Source: Hemerocallis citrina (Eukaryota > Streptophyta > Magnoliopsida > Asparagales > Asphodelaceae). Taken from it: DNA of 64,000 bases. This document shows positions 43,640 to 55,680 of this stretch, piece by piece (within the stretch, counting starts at the first letter, position 1; every line of letters begins with the position of its first letter). Position numbers and translations under genes: made by a program. The notes under the pieces were generated by a model that saw nothing but the letters and a program-made list of their open reading frames with translations, did not search any database and was not told the DNA's origin. Location of the stretch: assembly GCA_017893485.1 (NCBI GenBank), contig CM030367.1:139774774-139838773 (forward strand). Direction: 5' to 3'.

Positions 43640-45133
43640 TTATAAATGAAAGTTTAAATTCAGAAAAATAGAAATTTCTAAAGGGCTGGTTGATTTCTAA
43701 ATAACTTGCATGAAAGAATGATAAACAAAAAATTAGCCACAAGAATTCTTAAAAGGTTATTGAATAAGAAATCCAAAATCTGAAGGGAAAAAAATATTTT
43801 TCTCACCGCAACTCATTCTTCCACAATGGAATGGGAATGATCCATTGATTCTTTGGTGGTGAATTTTTACATCAAAAACTGGCTCTTGATCTCTATGTGA
43901 ACAAGAAATTAATCGCCTATTTATACTCACGAGCAAATTTAACTACCAAACAGTCTGAGACATAATATCTATGTTCTGGGTAAAAAGTTTAAACACTAAA
44001 ATCCAAATTCAACAAGATTGCAACTTTTCAAACTTTAATACACAATTTCACTTAAAAGTCTGTTAGTGCCTATAGCAGTACAAATAAAAAAGGGCAACAA
44101 AAGAAAGATAGGGGAAAAAAACAAAGTAAAAAATATTTTTATAAAAAAGTTTTTTTTTGTTTGGGTGTGTGTACATATTCACAGATATTTCTATTTCTTC
44201 TCTTCTCTACTCGTGAAAGCCTGGGACAACATTAAATGCAGACTGTAATGCTGACGAGAAATGCGAAGCAATAGTTTGAGCCACGAACTATTGGATATGT
44301 TTCTTGACATCTGAATAACACAGCAAACAAACAATAAAAGAAATATATTTTTTAAATGAAACGAAATAAAGAACACAAATGCATGTTGATTCCAAATAAA
44401 ACCAACACATGCGACTTCAAAATGAACAATCACTTATCCACATAAAGAAATTAAATATAATATGTATCGGTACCTAAATATATCATGCTCATTGCTAAAT
44501 AACTGCAAGACAGAACCTACCTTACAAATAGGTATATAGTCACAAAATATAAATTTTCTTAGTTAAAAAATAAATGCAAGAATTACAAACATTTTCCTTC
44601 GTGAAATGTGGAACTGAAAAGAATCTACGCAAACGAGTAACACTTTAGTGAAGTGTTTGGCTTGTGTCACGTAAGTAAATAGTTCGGTTCACAATTATGA
44701 CAATGGTGTGTGTGTAAGGAGCTTCTACCCAAAAGTAGACTAAAACCTCTCATCAAACCTAATCATCTTATCTCGAAATGATACAACATACATAATAGGC
44801 ATCCTAGCAAACAATATACTCCTGAATTAATTATAAAAGATATCAATATATCCACATTTGAGTACAAATACAGAGTTTGTAAATGAGCAGAAACATTTCT
44901 AGGACATACCCAATAACTACTTGGCTTTGATTATGTAAGGCACTCTGTAATAATGTCCAATCTACTCATCTCTAATGTTATTTTTGCTCCACCATCCTGA
45001 AAGCAACATAGTCTGCTGAATAACCTCTCTAGTAACGCATTGAATTGTGTGATGACATAATTTATTGCTATTTAGTGTAATATAAATGGTGAGCATGTAG
45101 AAGTTGGTATGCACGAAAGTTAATGATCATATG
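43640..45133. other. AT-rich intergenic DNA, nothing recognised
   Basis: No TE ends, repeats, RNA genes or coherent frames were recognised in these 1.5 kb. Short open stretches (44066-44248; 44191-44433 minus) have no domain or codon pattern. The right edge is set by the start of the LTR of element C. Confidence 0.5.
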
Positions 45134-45703
45134 TGATGTGGAAAAAAGCGTGAGTGATCTCCACCGATGATTCTGGCACGAACCGCGAAGCAACAAACTA
45201 GCTTAACGCCAAACTCTCTACTGGCTTAGGCAAGATAGCTCCACAGGCCTTCCACAGGCCCATTCACACGCCCTGTTGAATCACTCGCCGTTCTAGATGC
45301 TCCATTGGTTACACCGTAACCGCATTCAATAAAATCAAGGGACTAATTAATCCAAGATCCGAGATCAAGGGGATTTAGATACCGCCCTAGGATCTATCCA
45401 TAACGGATTTCTCCCCGGACCTATAAATACAGCATCTACTGTACAGTTACAGGTAACAACTCTTTGGTTACAGAATCCCCTCCACTAAATAGTTGCCTTC
45501 TGACTTATGCACCAGAGTTCTGTTGCCGGGAATACTCCCGGTATTTTAGACTTCATTTTGCAGGTCTACGAAGCAGCCATCCATCACCCTACCCATTCAA
45601 TACTTCCTCGGATCCAGAGCGACGGTAGGATCACTGCGGTTTCCTTGATTCTAAGAACTCACATTATCGGTTGCTCCCACACCTCAAGAAAAAGACTACA
45701 ACA
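45134..45703 (+). mobile_element. 5' LTR of element C, 570 bp
   Basis: It starts TGATGTGG and ends CTACAACA, followed by a primer-site relic, as in A (start TGATGTGGG) and B (end GACAACA, next GA-TTGG). A TATA box (CCTATAAATAC) lies near 45420. The 5' flank is ATATG; the 3' flank is not in the window. Confidence 0.82.
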
Positions 45704-45705
45704 GA

Positions 45706-45725
45706 TTGATACCATCCGTGGGAAA
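45706..45725 (+). other. Decayed primer binding site of element C
   Basis: TTGATACCATCCGTGGGAAA aligns with B's TTGGCGCCGTCTGTGGGAAA. All the differences are transitions, as expected of cytosine deamination at a methylated TE. Confidence 0.7.
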
Positions 45726-45779
45726 ATGCAGATCAATCATACTCCTAACTCAAGTTCTTGTCCGAAGTAACCCATTCGC

Positions 45780-47300
45780 ATGGCCCCCAAAGCTAAGAGA
45801 ATCGCCACCGTAGGGCCTTCGGTCCCTCCTCCCTCATCGGTCCGTAGCCCCATGAACACCCAGAGATCGCGGAGGCAGTGGACCTAGATTCCGTAGGGAC
45901 CAGCTCTGAGCGCATCCCGCTCCACCGCAAGGCCGGTCGAACAATCTGTGGTGGGCGACCTCTGGAATGTCATCAACAATTATTCCAACTAGGGGAACCT
46001 CCGAAACCAGCTCAGTCGTTTGAGAGGGGAGGCCATGCCATCGAACCAGGGCCCGAGCCGCAGTGTCCATCAGTCCCGAGGCCGGGATCAATGGCGTAGC
46101 TGCTCCCTAAGAGATCTCCGACATCCTAATAACCACGGCAGAGAGGGTCACATCACTCGTGCCGAGTTCCAAGAGTTCCAGACCAAAGTCCTACGAGCAT
46201 TCCACGGGAGAGCTCGGGACGAACAATTTTCAGGTGAGGAACAAATCGAAGAATCCAGAGAAAAAGAATCCCATGGATTGAACAGATCTAAGAATTGGTA
46301 GGGCGACGTCCGAAGACGGCTCCAAGAGATGGAAGTCCGTCTCACGCAGATAGGCGAGAACGGGGGACAGCTCGGTCGGGGTTTCCAACCATCCAAACCC
46401 CTTTCTCCACCCAAATCCTCGATGTCCCTATTTCGAAAAACTTCAAACCTCCACAATTCGAGACATACAATGGAGAGACAGATCCTACTGATCACATAGA
46501 GGGGTTCAAAACCCTCATGATGATTCACAATGCCTCGGATCCTCTCCTATGTAGCTCCTTCCTAGCCACTCTATGTGGCCTAGCTCGGGAATGGTATTTG
46601 AAGCTCGCCCTGGCTCGATTTTCTCTTACAATCAGCTCGAAGAGAATTTTCTCGCGCACTTCGTAACCAGTCGGAAGGAGGAGAAAATGAGCGTTTCGCT
46701 TCTGGACCTAAGAAAGAAGGACGGAGAGCGCTTCGGGTCTTCGTCCAAAGATTCACAGCTGAAGCCAAATCAATCTCCTCCCTCGACGCCGGGGTTGCCT
46801 CGGCAGTGTTTTGACATAATGTCCGCCACGACCAGTTGAAGGCCTCTCTCGCCAAGAAATCTCCCCTCGATTTTCCCGACCTCCTTCGCAAGGTTGAGAA
46901 ATATATTCGTGTCGAGAAAGCTCTGCATCCTAGCGGTGGGAAAGAAACCCTAGCAAGGGGGGAAAGGAAGGCCGATGAGTCTGATGCCCCAAAAAAATTA
47001 CAAAAGGACCCCATTTGTCAGAGGCGTCCGCCTCATGTCCCTCGGTTCGAGAAATTCGCCTCACTCACAGTGTGTGTCGACCATCCTCATGGAGATTGAA
47101 GACAAATGGATGGTCAAATATCCAACACCATCCAACAACAACAACAAGAGAAGGGCTCAAAGGTTCTACTAACAATTCCACCGGGACCACGACCACGAGA
47201 CCGATAGTTGTCAGCCTCTCAAGGAGGAGAAATACAGAGAGGCTACCTAGCTGAGTTTACTAAAAATACTAGGCAAGCCTCCCCTCCTCGAAGGGCGGAC
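45780..47300 (+). pseudogene. gag: gag of element C
   Basis: The start ATG (45780, MAPKAKRIATVGPS) matches gag A. After stops in the basic N-terminus, frames carry GHITRAEFQEFQTKVLRAF, then NFKPPQFETYNGETDPTDHIEGFKTL (46295-46666) and, in another frame, LEENFLAHFVTSRKEEKMSVSLL (46573-46839). KKSPLDFPDLLRKVEKYIR and a zinc-knuckle relic (FHRDHDHETDSCQPLKEE, first Cys position destroyed by a stop) follow near 47160-47235. At least three frameshifts are needed. The protein would be the capsid-nucleocapsid precursor. Confidence 0.83.
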
Positions 47301-48079
47301 AAGCATCCGGTAATGGGCCCCGACCAGGAGGGAGCCGACGGACTAGCTATTTTCCACTACGTTCATGGTGGACCAATGGGCGGAGAATTTAACACCTCCC
47401 GCAAGGCTTTCGTTCGAAAAGTCAACGAGGTCCACCAACAACCACTCCCAAGGGTCAGGGACTATCGATCTCGTTCTCCAATAAAGACCTCAAGGGTGTC
47501 CAACTCCCACATTGCGACACCTTCGTCATTAGCCTTGGCTTAGCCAATCACGAGGACCGCTGCGTCTTGGTTACCAATGGGAGTTCGGAGAACATTCTGT
47601 GTTCGGAGAACATTCTGTTTCTAGCAGCTTGATGCCCTAAAACTCCCCAGGAAAAGGTTGAACCGGCAGGGTACACACTCCAGGGGTTCTCAAGACCCCC
47701 CGTTCATATCGAGGGAATCGTGACCCTCGACGTCACAGCCAGGCAGGCTCCGGCTTCCCGAAACGAAACCATATACTTCATGGTGGTAAATGTTTAGGCC
47801 ACCTACAATGCCATCCTCGGTCAGTCCAGCCTCGCGTCCCTCCAGGCACTACCCTCAGTGTACCACATGAAGATAAAGTTCCACACTGAACACAGGGTAG
47901 GCATTGTCCGAGGCAACCAGGAGGCCATCTGAACCTGCTACATGGCCACTATGGGGTTGGCAGTCTTTCCCCTCAATGCAGTTGACCTCCCCTTTGAAAG
48001 GAGTATGATCGGTTCAGAGCCGGTCGAAGGCTGGAAGAGATCCCATTCTCCGAAGATGACCCATCCAAATGCTTTAAAG
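47300..48079 (+). pseudogene. pol: Protease region of element C
   Basis: The HYVHGGPMGGEFNTSRKAF border (47340-47430) is followed by broken protease sequence: VTLDVTARQAPASRNETIYFMVV, ATYNAILGQSSLASLQALPS and YHMKIKFHTEHRVGIVRGNQ. A direct duplication CGGAGAACATTCTGT (47586 and 47606) disrupts the region that should carry the catalytic aspartate. The usual GRP of AYNxILGRP reads GQS. Confidence 0.75.
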
Positions 48080-48298
48080 TGAGTCGGTCCCTTCCTCCAG
48101 ACCTAAGGCGAGAGATCATCAACTTCATCCATCGAAGTTAGGATTTATTTGCTTGGGTGCCCTCGGATATACCTAAAATCTCTGAGGATCTTATAATGCA
48201 CAAACAGAGCGTCCGCTCGAACTCCAAATCAATGCAACAGAGGCGCCGCAAGTTTGCCACTGATCGGCTACATGTGGCTAAGGAGGAGGTACAAAAAC
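48080..48298 (+). pseudogene. pol: Start of RT region of element C (before insertion)
   Basis: LPPDLRREIINFIHRS(stop)DLFAWVPSDIPKISEDLIMHK is the standard linker before RT. The frame runs to HVAKEEVQKL, where the LTR insertion at 48299 interrupts it; it resumes at 54910 as LSANFIQEV. The TSD AAAAC/GAAAC spans the join. Confidence 0.82.
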
Positions 48299-50737
48299 TG
48301 TAACACCCTAGATTTTTAAATAATTTTTTTGGGATTAATAAATGAATTAAAATGATTTTGGTGATTTAATAAACATTTTTCTGAAATTTATCTTTTACAC
48401 GTGCAAAACACGTGCAAATATTTTCTTGGGAAGTTCAAAGTTAGAAATTATTTTGGAGAAACTAATATTTATTATTAGGTATTATTTATGAATTTTCTAG
48501 ATTTTTCTGATATTTATTTGGCATATTTGCAAATATTACAAAAAGAGGGGCTTTTGTGTAAAATTACCACTTGGAGTAAAAACTCCAAAATTTTGGTTTT
48601 CTGGGCTGAGCATGATGGCTAGTCAACTCAGAGGTAAAGAGTTTACTTCTTTTTAATATATTTGGTTTATTTCACAAATTTGTTAAAGAATGGTCTTTTT
48701 GCAAAATTGCCACTTACAGACAAAAATTACAAAATTCGTTTTCTGGGTTTGAAACCAGTGCCGGCCAGAATCAGGATGGTTATTTTTTATTTTAAAATCT
48801 CAATTGAATTGATTAATCTAATTTCCTAGTATAAATATTTATATATGTAAAGATATATTCAAAAGGGATATTTTGCAAAATCTACTCAAAACCCTTGAAA
48901 CCTAATTTCCGGCCTAATATAAGAGAGGTGCAGCCGTCTCTTTTCTGCACTAAAACAAAGGGTTTTCTTTATTATTGATTTCTTGGAGTTTCGAAGCGAG
49001 GATCTTGGATTTCTTGCGAAAGGAATGACTTTTCTTATTCTCTTTATTATTTCGGTTGATTCTTCAATAAGGTGAGTGACATATGTTTGTTTTCTTATTG
49101 TTCTATGCATGTTGTATGTGATAATTTGTCTATTAGAAAGCATGTTAGATGATGATATAATGAATTATTGATGGATGGATGAATAAAGCTTTAACTTTTC
49201 ATGAAAACTATGCTATTGATGATTAAAACTCTATATAGATGACTAGAGATTGTTAAAGAACCTAATAAAACTCATGGGTATGTTGCTTCTTTCATATTCT
49301 TACTGATTTGATCGTTTATTAAGAGTTGTATGATGTATATTGCATAAAATGAATAAAAAGATATTCTTTAATGTGTATGTTATATACATGATCTGTTATG
49401 GTGTTTTGATGAGTAAAACTTAATGGAGAACTATTGTAGATGCTAGTAATCAAGGGGTAAACTAATATAATCAGTTGGGCTATGTGTAGAAAAAGTTGTA
49501 AGTGAGTTTTTGAATAAAAAAGATCAAATCTTGAAGGTTGGAGTTGGAGTTTTTCTTCGGGTCTGACTTGTTCAGCCGAAACTTGGTTTTTGTGTTTTTG
49601 TGATGTTTTCGATTAGATCTTTCTTTGTATTCATACTGAGATTGAATTGAGACATATACTACTTATATACAATGAATTTTGATGCTTTACTGATGCATAA
49701 ATGCACACATATACATATTCATATTCATGTTCACTGTTTTGAAGAAGTTTTATCGAAAATTGATCTTTTATGAAATTGATGAGGTTTTGATATGTTTTAT
49801 AAACTCCAGTATGTTATAAAAGTTGTATTTGATCATCTTAGGAACTTTGTTTTACAAATTTATGATTTTACAAAGGTTAAACGAAGTATCAGTTAAAAAG
49901 TGCACGAATATTAAAGCTGTTAACATGCCGGTCGACTGCCCTGTTTTGAACTATTGTTGACGGTCGACTGACATTTCTTGAGTTTTGGAAATTTAGCATG
50001 ATAGTTGACCGTCGCTTTTTGAACTAGTTTTGACAGTCGGTCGTCAGTTGTTTGGCTGAGTGTTTTGTTGAGTTTTTCTGTTGTTTTCTCGAATGATTAT
50101 TTCTTCAAATTTATGGATTATTGATCTACTGTTTTAGATGATATTTTTATTACAGATTACAGTATTTTACAGATAGTTATATTTTGATTATAATAGAATT
50201 CAAATTGTATTTCTATGACTTTATAAAGTGAAATATATACGGTTTTCGAAGGAATTGATATTTTGTGATTTTCTGCGACTTCAAAATATGATTCTCATTT
50301 ATTTAATGGATTTAATATTTTATTTTAGTTCTGGAAATTTGTGAGTATATTGAATGAATTTGAATTTTTTTTTATTAAAGAAGTTTTCTTGATATAAACA
50401 TTTTGATGATGGAATTAAGAGTTTTAATGAAAGATTTTGTGTTGATATTCGATTTGTGAATCTCTAGGAGTTGTATGGAATTCCTATGAACCGGCAGATA
50501 AAATTTTGTGGATTTTGACCAGTTAGGTCTTGGGTTGTTTTGTGGAATTAAATCCGGCAGGATAAACTAACTTTAGAGAGGGGGAATTTTTGCTTTAATA
50601 ATAATCAACTTAAGGACAGGCACTAGTGGAGATGTGATGGAACTTGGGAAACGTGAGTAATGCTCTAGGGTCCAGTCCAATGGATGCGTTCCAAGACTTG
50701 TGTTGTGCTGTCTCGAGAGGACATTTGGTATGTTCAC

Positions 50738-50885
50738 GTGTCGAGGGTCTGCAGGCCTATTCATGGAACATACAGGTGCATTCGCGTTTCGAGGGTCAGC
50801 GGGCCTATTCACGGGATGTACTTATGTATCTGCACGTCGAGGGTCGGCAGGCCTATTCGTGGGGTACACGGCAGGGAGGTGATTC
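50738..50885. repeat. 48-bp tandem repeat, about 3 units plus one beyond the nested insertion
   Basis: TCGAGGGTC(T/A/G)GC(A/G)GGCCTATTC recurs at 50741, 50789 and 50837. A further CGTCGAGGGTTGCCATGCC lies at 54233, on the other side of the inserted LTR. The nested element therefore landed in the array. Related GTCGTG..CCTCC motifs are found at 33620-33780 and 51530-51690 on minus. Confidence 0.82.
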
Positions 50886-50906
50886 CCCGGTTTTTTGAGC
50901 TATTCT

Positions 50907-53900
50907 TGTAACACCCCGAATTCCAAAATACAACTGAATTCGAAGTTCCACAGGATCTTTACACTTCTTTCGTACAATTTTACAAGGAAATAAAAACTTT
51001 TTGTTACATCAGAGTTTACACTTACATTACATATTTTCAGCGGAAGCAATTTACAACAATTTACATGAATTGAAATGTATGACTCTTAAATCAATCTTTA
51101 ATCAGCATGCATTCTTTAGTCTTGTTAATCACTTTACCCTACATAGGAACTGTGGGCGCGTCAGTTGCTTACAACCGACGAAATATTATACATGGCGATC
51201 CTCTCTATGCTGAAACAGTATAACGATTCTCAAATACTTAATCAATCACAAACTTGATCACAAACAGAACTACAAGGGACTATTCTATAGATGTCGTGTC
51301 GTGCGGTGCACTAAGTCCTTAATGCAGTTGTTTATATTAGATGACACTAATGCGCACTTGTTCAGATTGTATGCATCCCATACTACATAGGTCTGAGGGC
51401 AAGCCCTTAACCGTTCTTCATCTTGTAGGGTTCAATCCCTCGTCATGACTTAAACTACTACTATAACTATGATAAGTATCCTATATGTTCTATGAGTTAC
51501 GAGCTCATGTCCAGACAGCCTGGAGAAGAATCCCACGTCATGTCACGATGCATCATGAAGAACCTATGGACAATTCAGCCTCCGTCATGGGACATGACAC
51601 CACCCGTAGTCACCAAACACCCCACGAGCGTCGCCTACGGTACGGACTCCTGGAAACATATCCACGTCATGTCACGACGCATCGTGAAGACAGCCTGTGA
51701 ATACTCTCACACTGTAGCTCCAAGGCCCTCATACTCGTGTTTTTCTCTTATTTTCATCACATCTTCACTATGTATCTAATCCTTAGTTATTTGAATCATG
51801 AACAAAATCAATTCTCTAGAGTTAGCCCTTCCACTATACCGGTCTTAACCATTTATAACACATGACCCAAATCTTGGTCTTTTCATCTCAAATTTTATTT
51901 CAACACATTTTTTTCAATGCCGGTATGAGGCTTAACTACACTCTAGTTCTCAATTTCAATTCATAATCACAAAAATTGAGTCTTTATACTCATAAATTCT
52001 TTTTCACAATTAACATGATTTCTTTTCATTTCTATGAATCAAAACTCACATGTCAAGTTCACTTTCAAATCTTATACTTCATGCTCACAAATTTCTTTTC
52101 CATAAGCACAATGAATTTTCATACTATATTTTCTTTCCTTACTTAATTCCATAATGACAAAATAGCATTTTTCAACATTCACAATAGGCAATAAAATTCA
52201 TAGATAACCCATTTAAAATTTTCTTTCATTCAAAATTCCTCTTTCATAACTTAGTGTAATCTTTTCATGAAAAATAACCACCTTTTATTTTATACAAATA
52301 TCATCTTTATGTAATTTTACTTCTAAACCATCTTTATTTTGGTCAAATCTTGTCCCAAATATTTTTCATTAAGTCCATATAATTGTAGAATAAGTATAGT
52401 ATTTTTTTCCAATTTTTTTCCAAGTCAAAAAATCACTTTAAACTCAAAAACCCAAAAAAAACTGTTTTTATTTGCCGAAACCTAGCATCAAACCCACAAC
52501 CCGATAGTAACCAACCGCCACCGAAAGCCAGGAAGGCCTAGGCATCAACACGTCATAGATAAGGGTTAATTAAATATAAGGTAAGTCTCGGTTTTCGGAT
52601 TTCTTTTGAAAAAGAAACAAAATGCTCACACCCAGTTTCGAACCCAAGACCACCCAGGTCACATGCAAGCTACAGTAATGCCAAGCACCGACTAACCAGT
52701 ATGGCCAAGTGGCCAATCTGTTATGTTTTTGGACTACGAGGTTATAACCTAAGTCTCTGTTCTTTTCGATTTTTTACAAAAACAAATATTTTTGAGTTCT
52801 TTTCTTCTCTAAATTCATTCAAAAACTCCAGATTTTATTTTTCATCTTATTACAATATTTCAGTAAAATAAAATTTTGATTTTAGATACAAAACAACATA
52901 ATTTGCTCTCTACTTCATTTTATTCTTCAATTTCGAATTTAGGGGAAAATAAGCATAATCTCCTCATAAATTACACTTAAAATTTTCCTATATCACTTAT
53001 AATATTTTTATTAACATTGTACAATTATCTCAGTAATAAATTTCATTTTTCATGTCATTTAACAACAAATTAATCAAAATCACCTATATCAATAGTTCTT
53101 TATTCAATTGTTCAACATACAAGCATGTATTTGTTTATCTAGCACATCACAACAAAATTGAGCATGGTAGCATGGTAATCATTTAACAAATTATAATTTG
53201 GCAATCAAATTAACACTCTTTTAACATATAATCAAACTAATAGCAATTTGTCTCATTCTCATAATGCATGGCTATATTAGTTAGAGTTTCTCCTTAATTT
53301 GTCAACCACATCCTAACATGATGTCTAATTAGAAGTTTAAGAGAAACACCCACCTTAAATGGAGAGAAACAATCAAATAGACTCCTAGAGAATCTTCTAC
53401 AATGAATGAATAAAGCCTTCTCCTCCTAGAGCAAGCCACGAAAATCGCCTTCTCCTGTTGCAACTTGAACCCGAGCCTCCCCTAGTGCACTTCCAGCCTC
53501 CTCTCCTTGGGTTGAAGAACACACACAACACTCACTCTTTCCAACTCACAACACTCCTCAATTTTTGCCTTACAACTTGTATCTTTTCTCTCTTTCTATT
53601 CTTTCTTTTCAATTTTTTTCCAAGTGTGAGAATGAAGAGTGTGGGATGGGATATTTATACAATTTTCTAGGGTGAATGGAGGGCCAAGATTAGATCAAAT
53701 GGTTAGAGATTAAGGGCCAAGATGAAGTAGGGAGTTGAAATAACTTCCCATGATGTGAGTAACCAACTCTCCACCACTCCCATCTCTCCCACTCTTCTAA
53801 TCCTACCCGGCCAACTACAAAGTGTGCATATTGCACATGCTAGTGCATGCACGTGCCACTCTAGTGTCCCTCATTTATAAATTTGTTCATGTGACAAATT

Positions 53901-54210
53901 TAATTGTCCATGAAATGAGTCTACAATACAAGTTAGACCATTTCAAAAGATAATTAAAGTAAATGGGCTCACTAATGGGCCAAACTAACCATGGGCTTTA
54001 AATAATTAATTTAATTAATAAAATAGAGTGGGCTTAAAAGACAATTAGGCTTAGATTTTAATTAGGCTTTTAAAGAGAATAGTTTTTTGGAAAAATAAAA
54101 AGAACAAATACTATATAAAAATATTTTATAAAAGAAATTATACAAATAAAATCATACGTGCACAACACGTAAAATCACAAAATCTCATAAATGAAAATTA
54201 GGGTGTTACA
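50907..54210 (-). mobile_element. Solo-LTR-like insertion, 3,304 bp, nested in LTR 48299-54909
   Basis: TGTAACACCCCGAATTCC to TTAGGGTGTTACA, with a perfect TSD ATTCT (50902-50906 and 54211-54215). It is the closest sister of 32996-36334. Sense strand is minus: a TATA-like motif near 53660, a donor-like TTAAGGTGGGTG (about 53355), tRNA-like modules at 52480-52550 and 52630-52715, and a paired ACGTG motif at 54155-54170. No gene is present. Confidence 0.92.
52480..52715 (-). other. Two tRNA-like modules in LTR 50907-54210
   Basis: On minus, module 1 has TGCCTAGGCC..CTGGC (about 52545-52528) and GGGTTTGATGC (52495-52485). Module 2 has TTGGCCATACTGGTTAG (about 52709-52693) and GGGTTCGAAAC (52645-52635). 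Both are more diverged in the A box than those at 34560-34805 but lie at matching positions. Confidence 0.5.
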
Positions 54211-54909
54211 ATTCTTACCTGATGCTTGCGCGTCGAGGGTTGCCATGCCTATCTGCGGTATAATCTGGATCTTGTTTCTATCACTGTAGTAGGATTAGTT
54301 GCATAACGAGAGATCTAACCCTATAAAGTGGAGAACGATAAGGGCTTGCACCGGACCTATGTAATATAGAATACATAGAATCTGACAAGTATGCATTAGA
54401 GAGTCATCATACTGCATTTGTGTTTCTTGACTTGTATTATGCATGATGTTTTTCTGTTTTCCTACACTTGACACTTAGTCTAGTTTCACTTGATGTTTTC
54501 ATGCTTTATTTATTGTAATTTCGTATTCCATTCGTTACTACTGTTGGTATGTGTTGATTATGACTTTATTCTTATATATTGCATTTCTTTTTATGTCACT
54601 CACACCGTTATGCCTGACCCCTGTAGTTTTGGGGGTAAGGGTTATCTCTAGCCTCATTTTTTACAAGTATGTACCTATAGCTTGGGATTCAGATGCATGT
54701 GGTAGAATGATAATGTGGCTTATGTAAATTGTAAAAGAAAGAAATTGTAATTCGAGGTGTTTGTTTTCCGCTGTGCTTTGTAAAGAATTAGTGTAATGAA
54801 AGTTGAAAATTTTTCTGTGTTTGGCTATGTTTACTATTACATTGAGGTGGATGTTGAGAATTGTGTCACGTATTTCTGAGATATTGTATTGAAAATTCGG
54901 GGCGCTACA

Positions 54910-55680
54910 GAAACTCCTCTCCGCCAACTTCATCCAGGAAGTGAACTACCCCGAGTGGCTAGCCAATGTTGTGATGGTCAAAAAGACCAACGGGAAGTGG
55001 AGGATCTGCATCAATTTCACAAACCTCAACAAGGCCTGCTCGAAGGATCCCTTCCCCTTCCTGAGTATTGATGCCTTTATCAACGCGACGTCCGGGCATG
55101 AGCTTCTCAGTTTCATGGATGCTTTCTCGGGCTGCAAACAAATCAAAATGTACCCTCCGGACATACCAAAAACTGCTTTCATAACTGACCAAGGGCTATA
55201 TTGCTACCGCGTTATGCCCTTCGGGCTGAAAAATGTCGGAGCAACATATTAAAGACTCGTTAACTGGGTCTTCAAAAATTAAATAGGTCGAAACATGGAG
55301 GTATATATCAACAAAATTCTCGTCAAAAGCCTCCAAGGTCGAGATCTTGTGAAATATCTAGAGGAAGCATTCGGGGTCCTTTGATCCTACAATATGCGGC
55401 TAAACCCTTCAAAGTGCGCCTTCGGCGTAACCTCCTGGAAGTTCCTCGGATTCATGGTCAGTCAACGGGAAATGGAAGTCAACATCTAAAAAAGTCAGGC
55501 CATACTAGACATGGCCCCTCCAAAAAACGTCAAGGAAATGCAGCGCCTTACCGTTCGGGTAGCAGATATTGGTCTTTTTCTCTCCAAATTCATAGAGAAG
55601 TCACTGTCGTTCTTTAAAGCTCTCAGGGGAGCTAAAAACTTCGAGTGGGGGGAGCTCCAACAGCAAGCTTTTGACTAGTT
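54910..55680 (+). pseudogene. pol: Reverse transcriptase of element C
   Basis: After the insertion the frame reads FIQEVNYPEWLANVVMVKKTNGKWR, then FMDAFSGCKQIKM (palm motif A, Asp kept), RVMPFGLKNVGATY (motif B) and a motif C region that reads YINKILVKS (55304 onward) where YVDDMLVKS is expected. Both catalytic aspartates of YxDD are therefore gone. Further stops (TAA after GATY, TGA, TAA) and a frame change at about 55380 follow. Only this copy of the three gypsy elements retains RT. Confidence 0.88.

Larger units (their letters stand above)
48299..54909 (+). mobile_element. Solo-LTR-like insertion in RT of C, 3.3 kb, itself split
   Basis: It begins TGTAACACCCTAG and ends TTCGGGGCGCTACA. 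TSD AAAAC (48294-48298) and GAAAC (54910-54914) differ at one base. Excluding the nested copy at 50907-54210 and its TSD it is 3,302 bp. Two CACGTG motifs (48398-48403 and 48409-48414), a TATA box near 48829 and a splice-donor-like AAGGTGAGTG (49069) lie in plus orientation, matching the minus-strand copies. It contains a 48-bp repeat (50738-50880). No coding region is seen. Confidence 0.87.

Noticed and set aside
44066..44433. Small membrane-protein-like frames on both strands
   Set aside because: Hydrophobic composition is what AT-rich random DNA yields; there is no start context, domain or conservation evidence.
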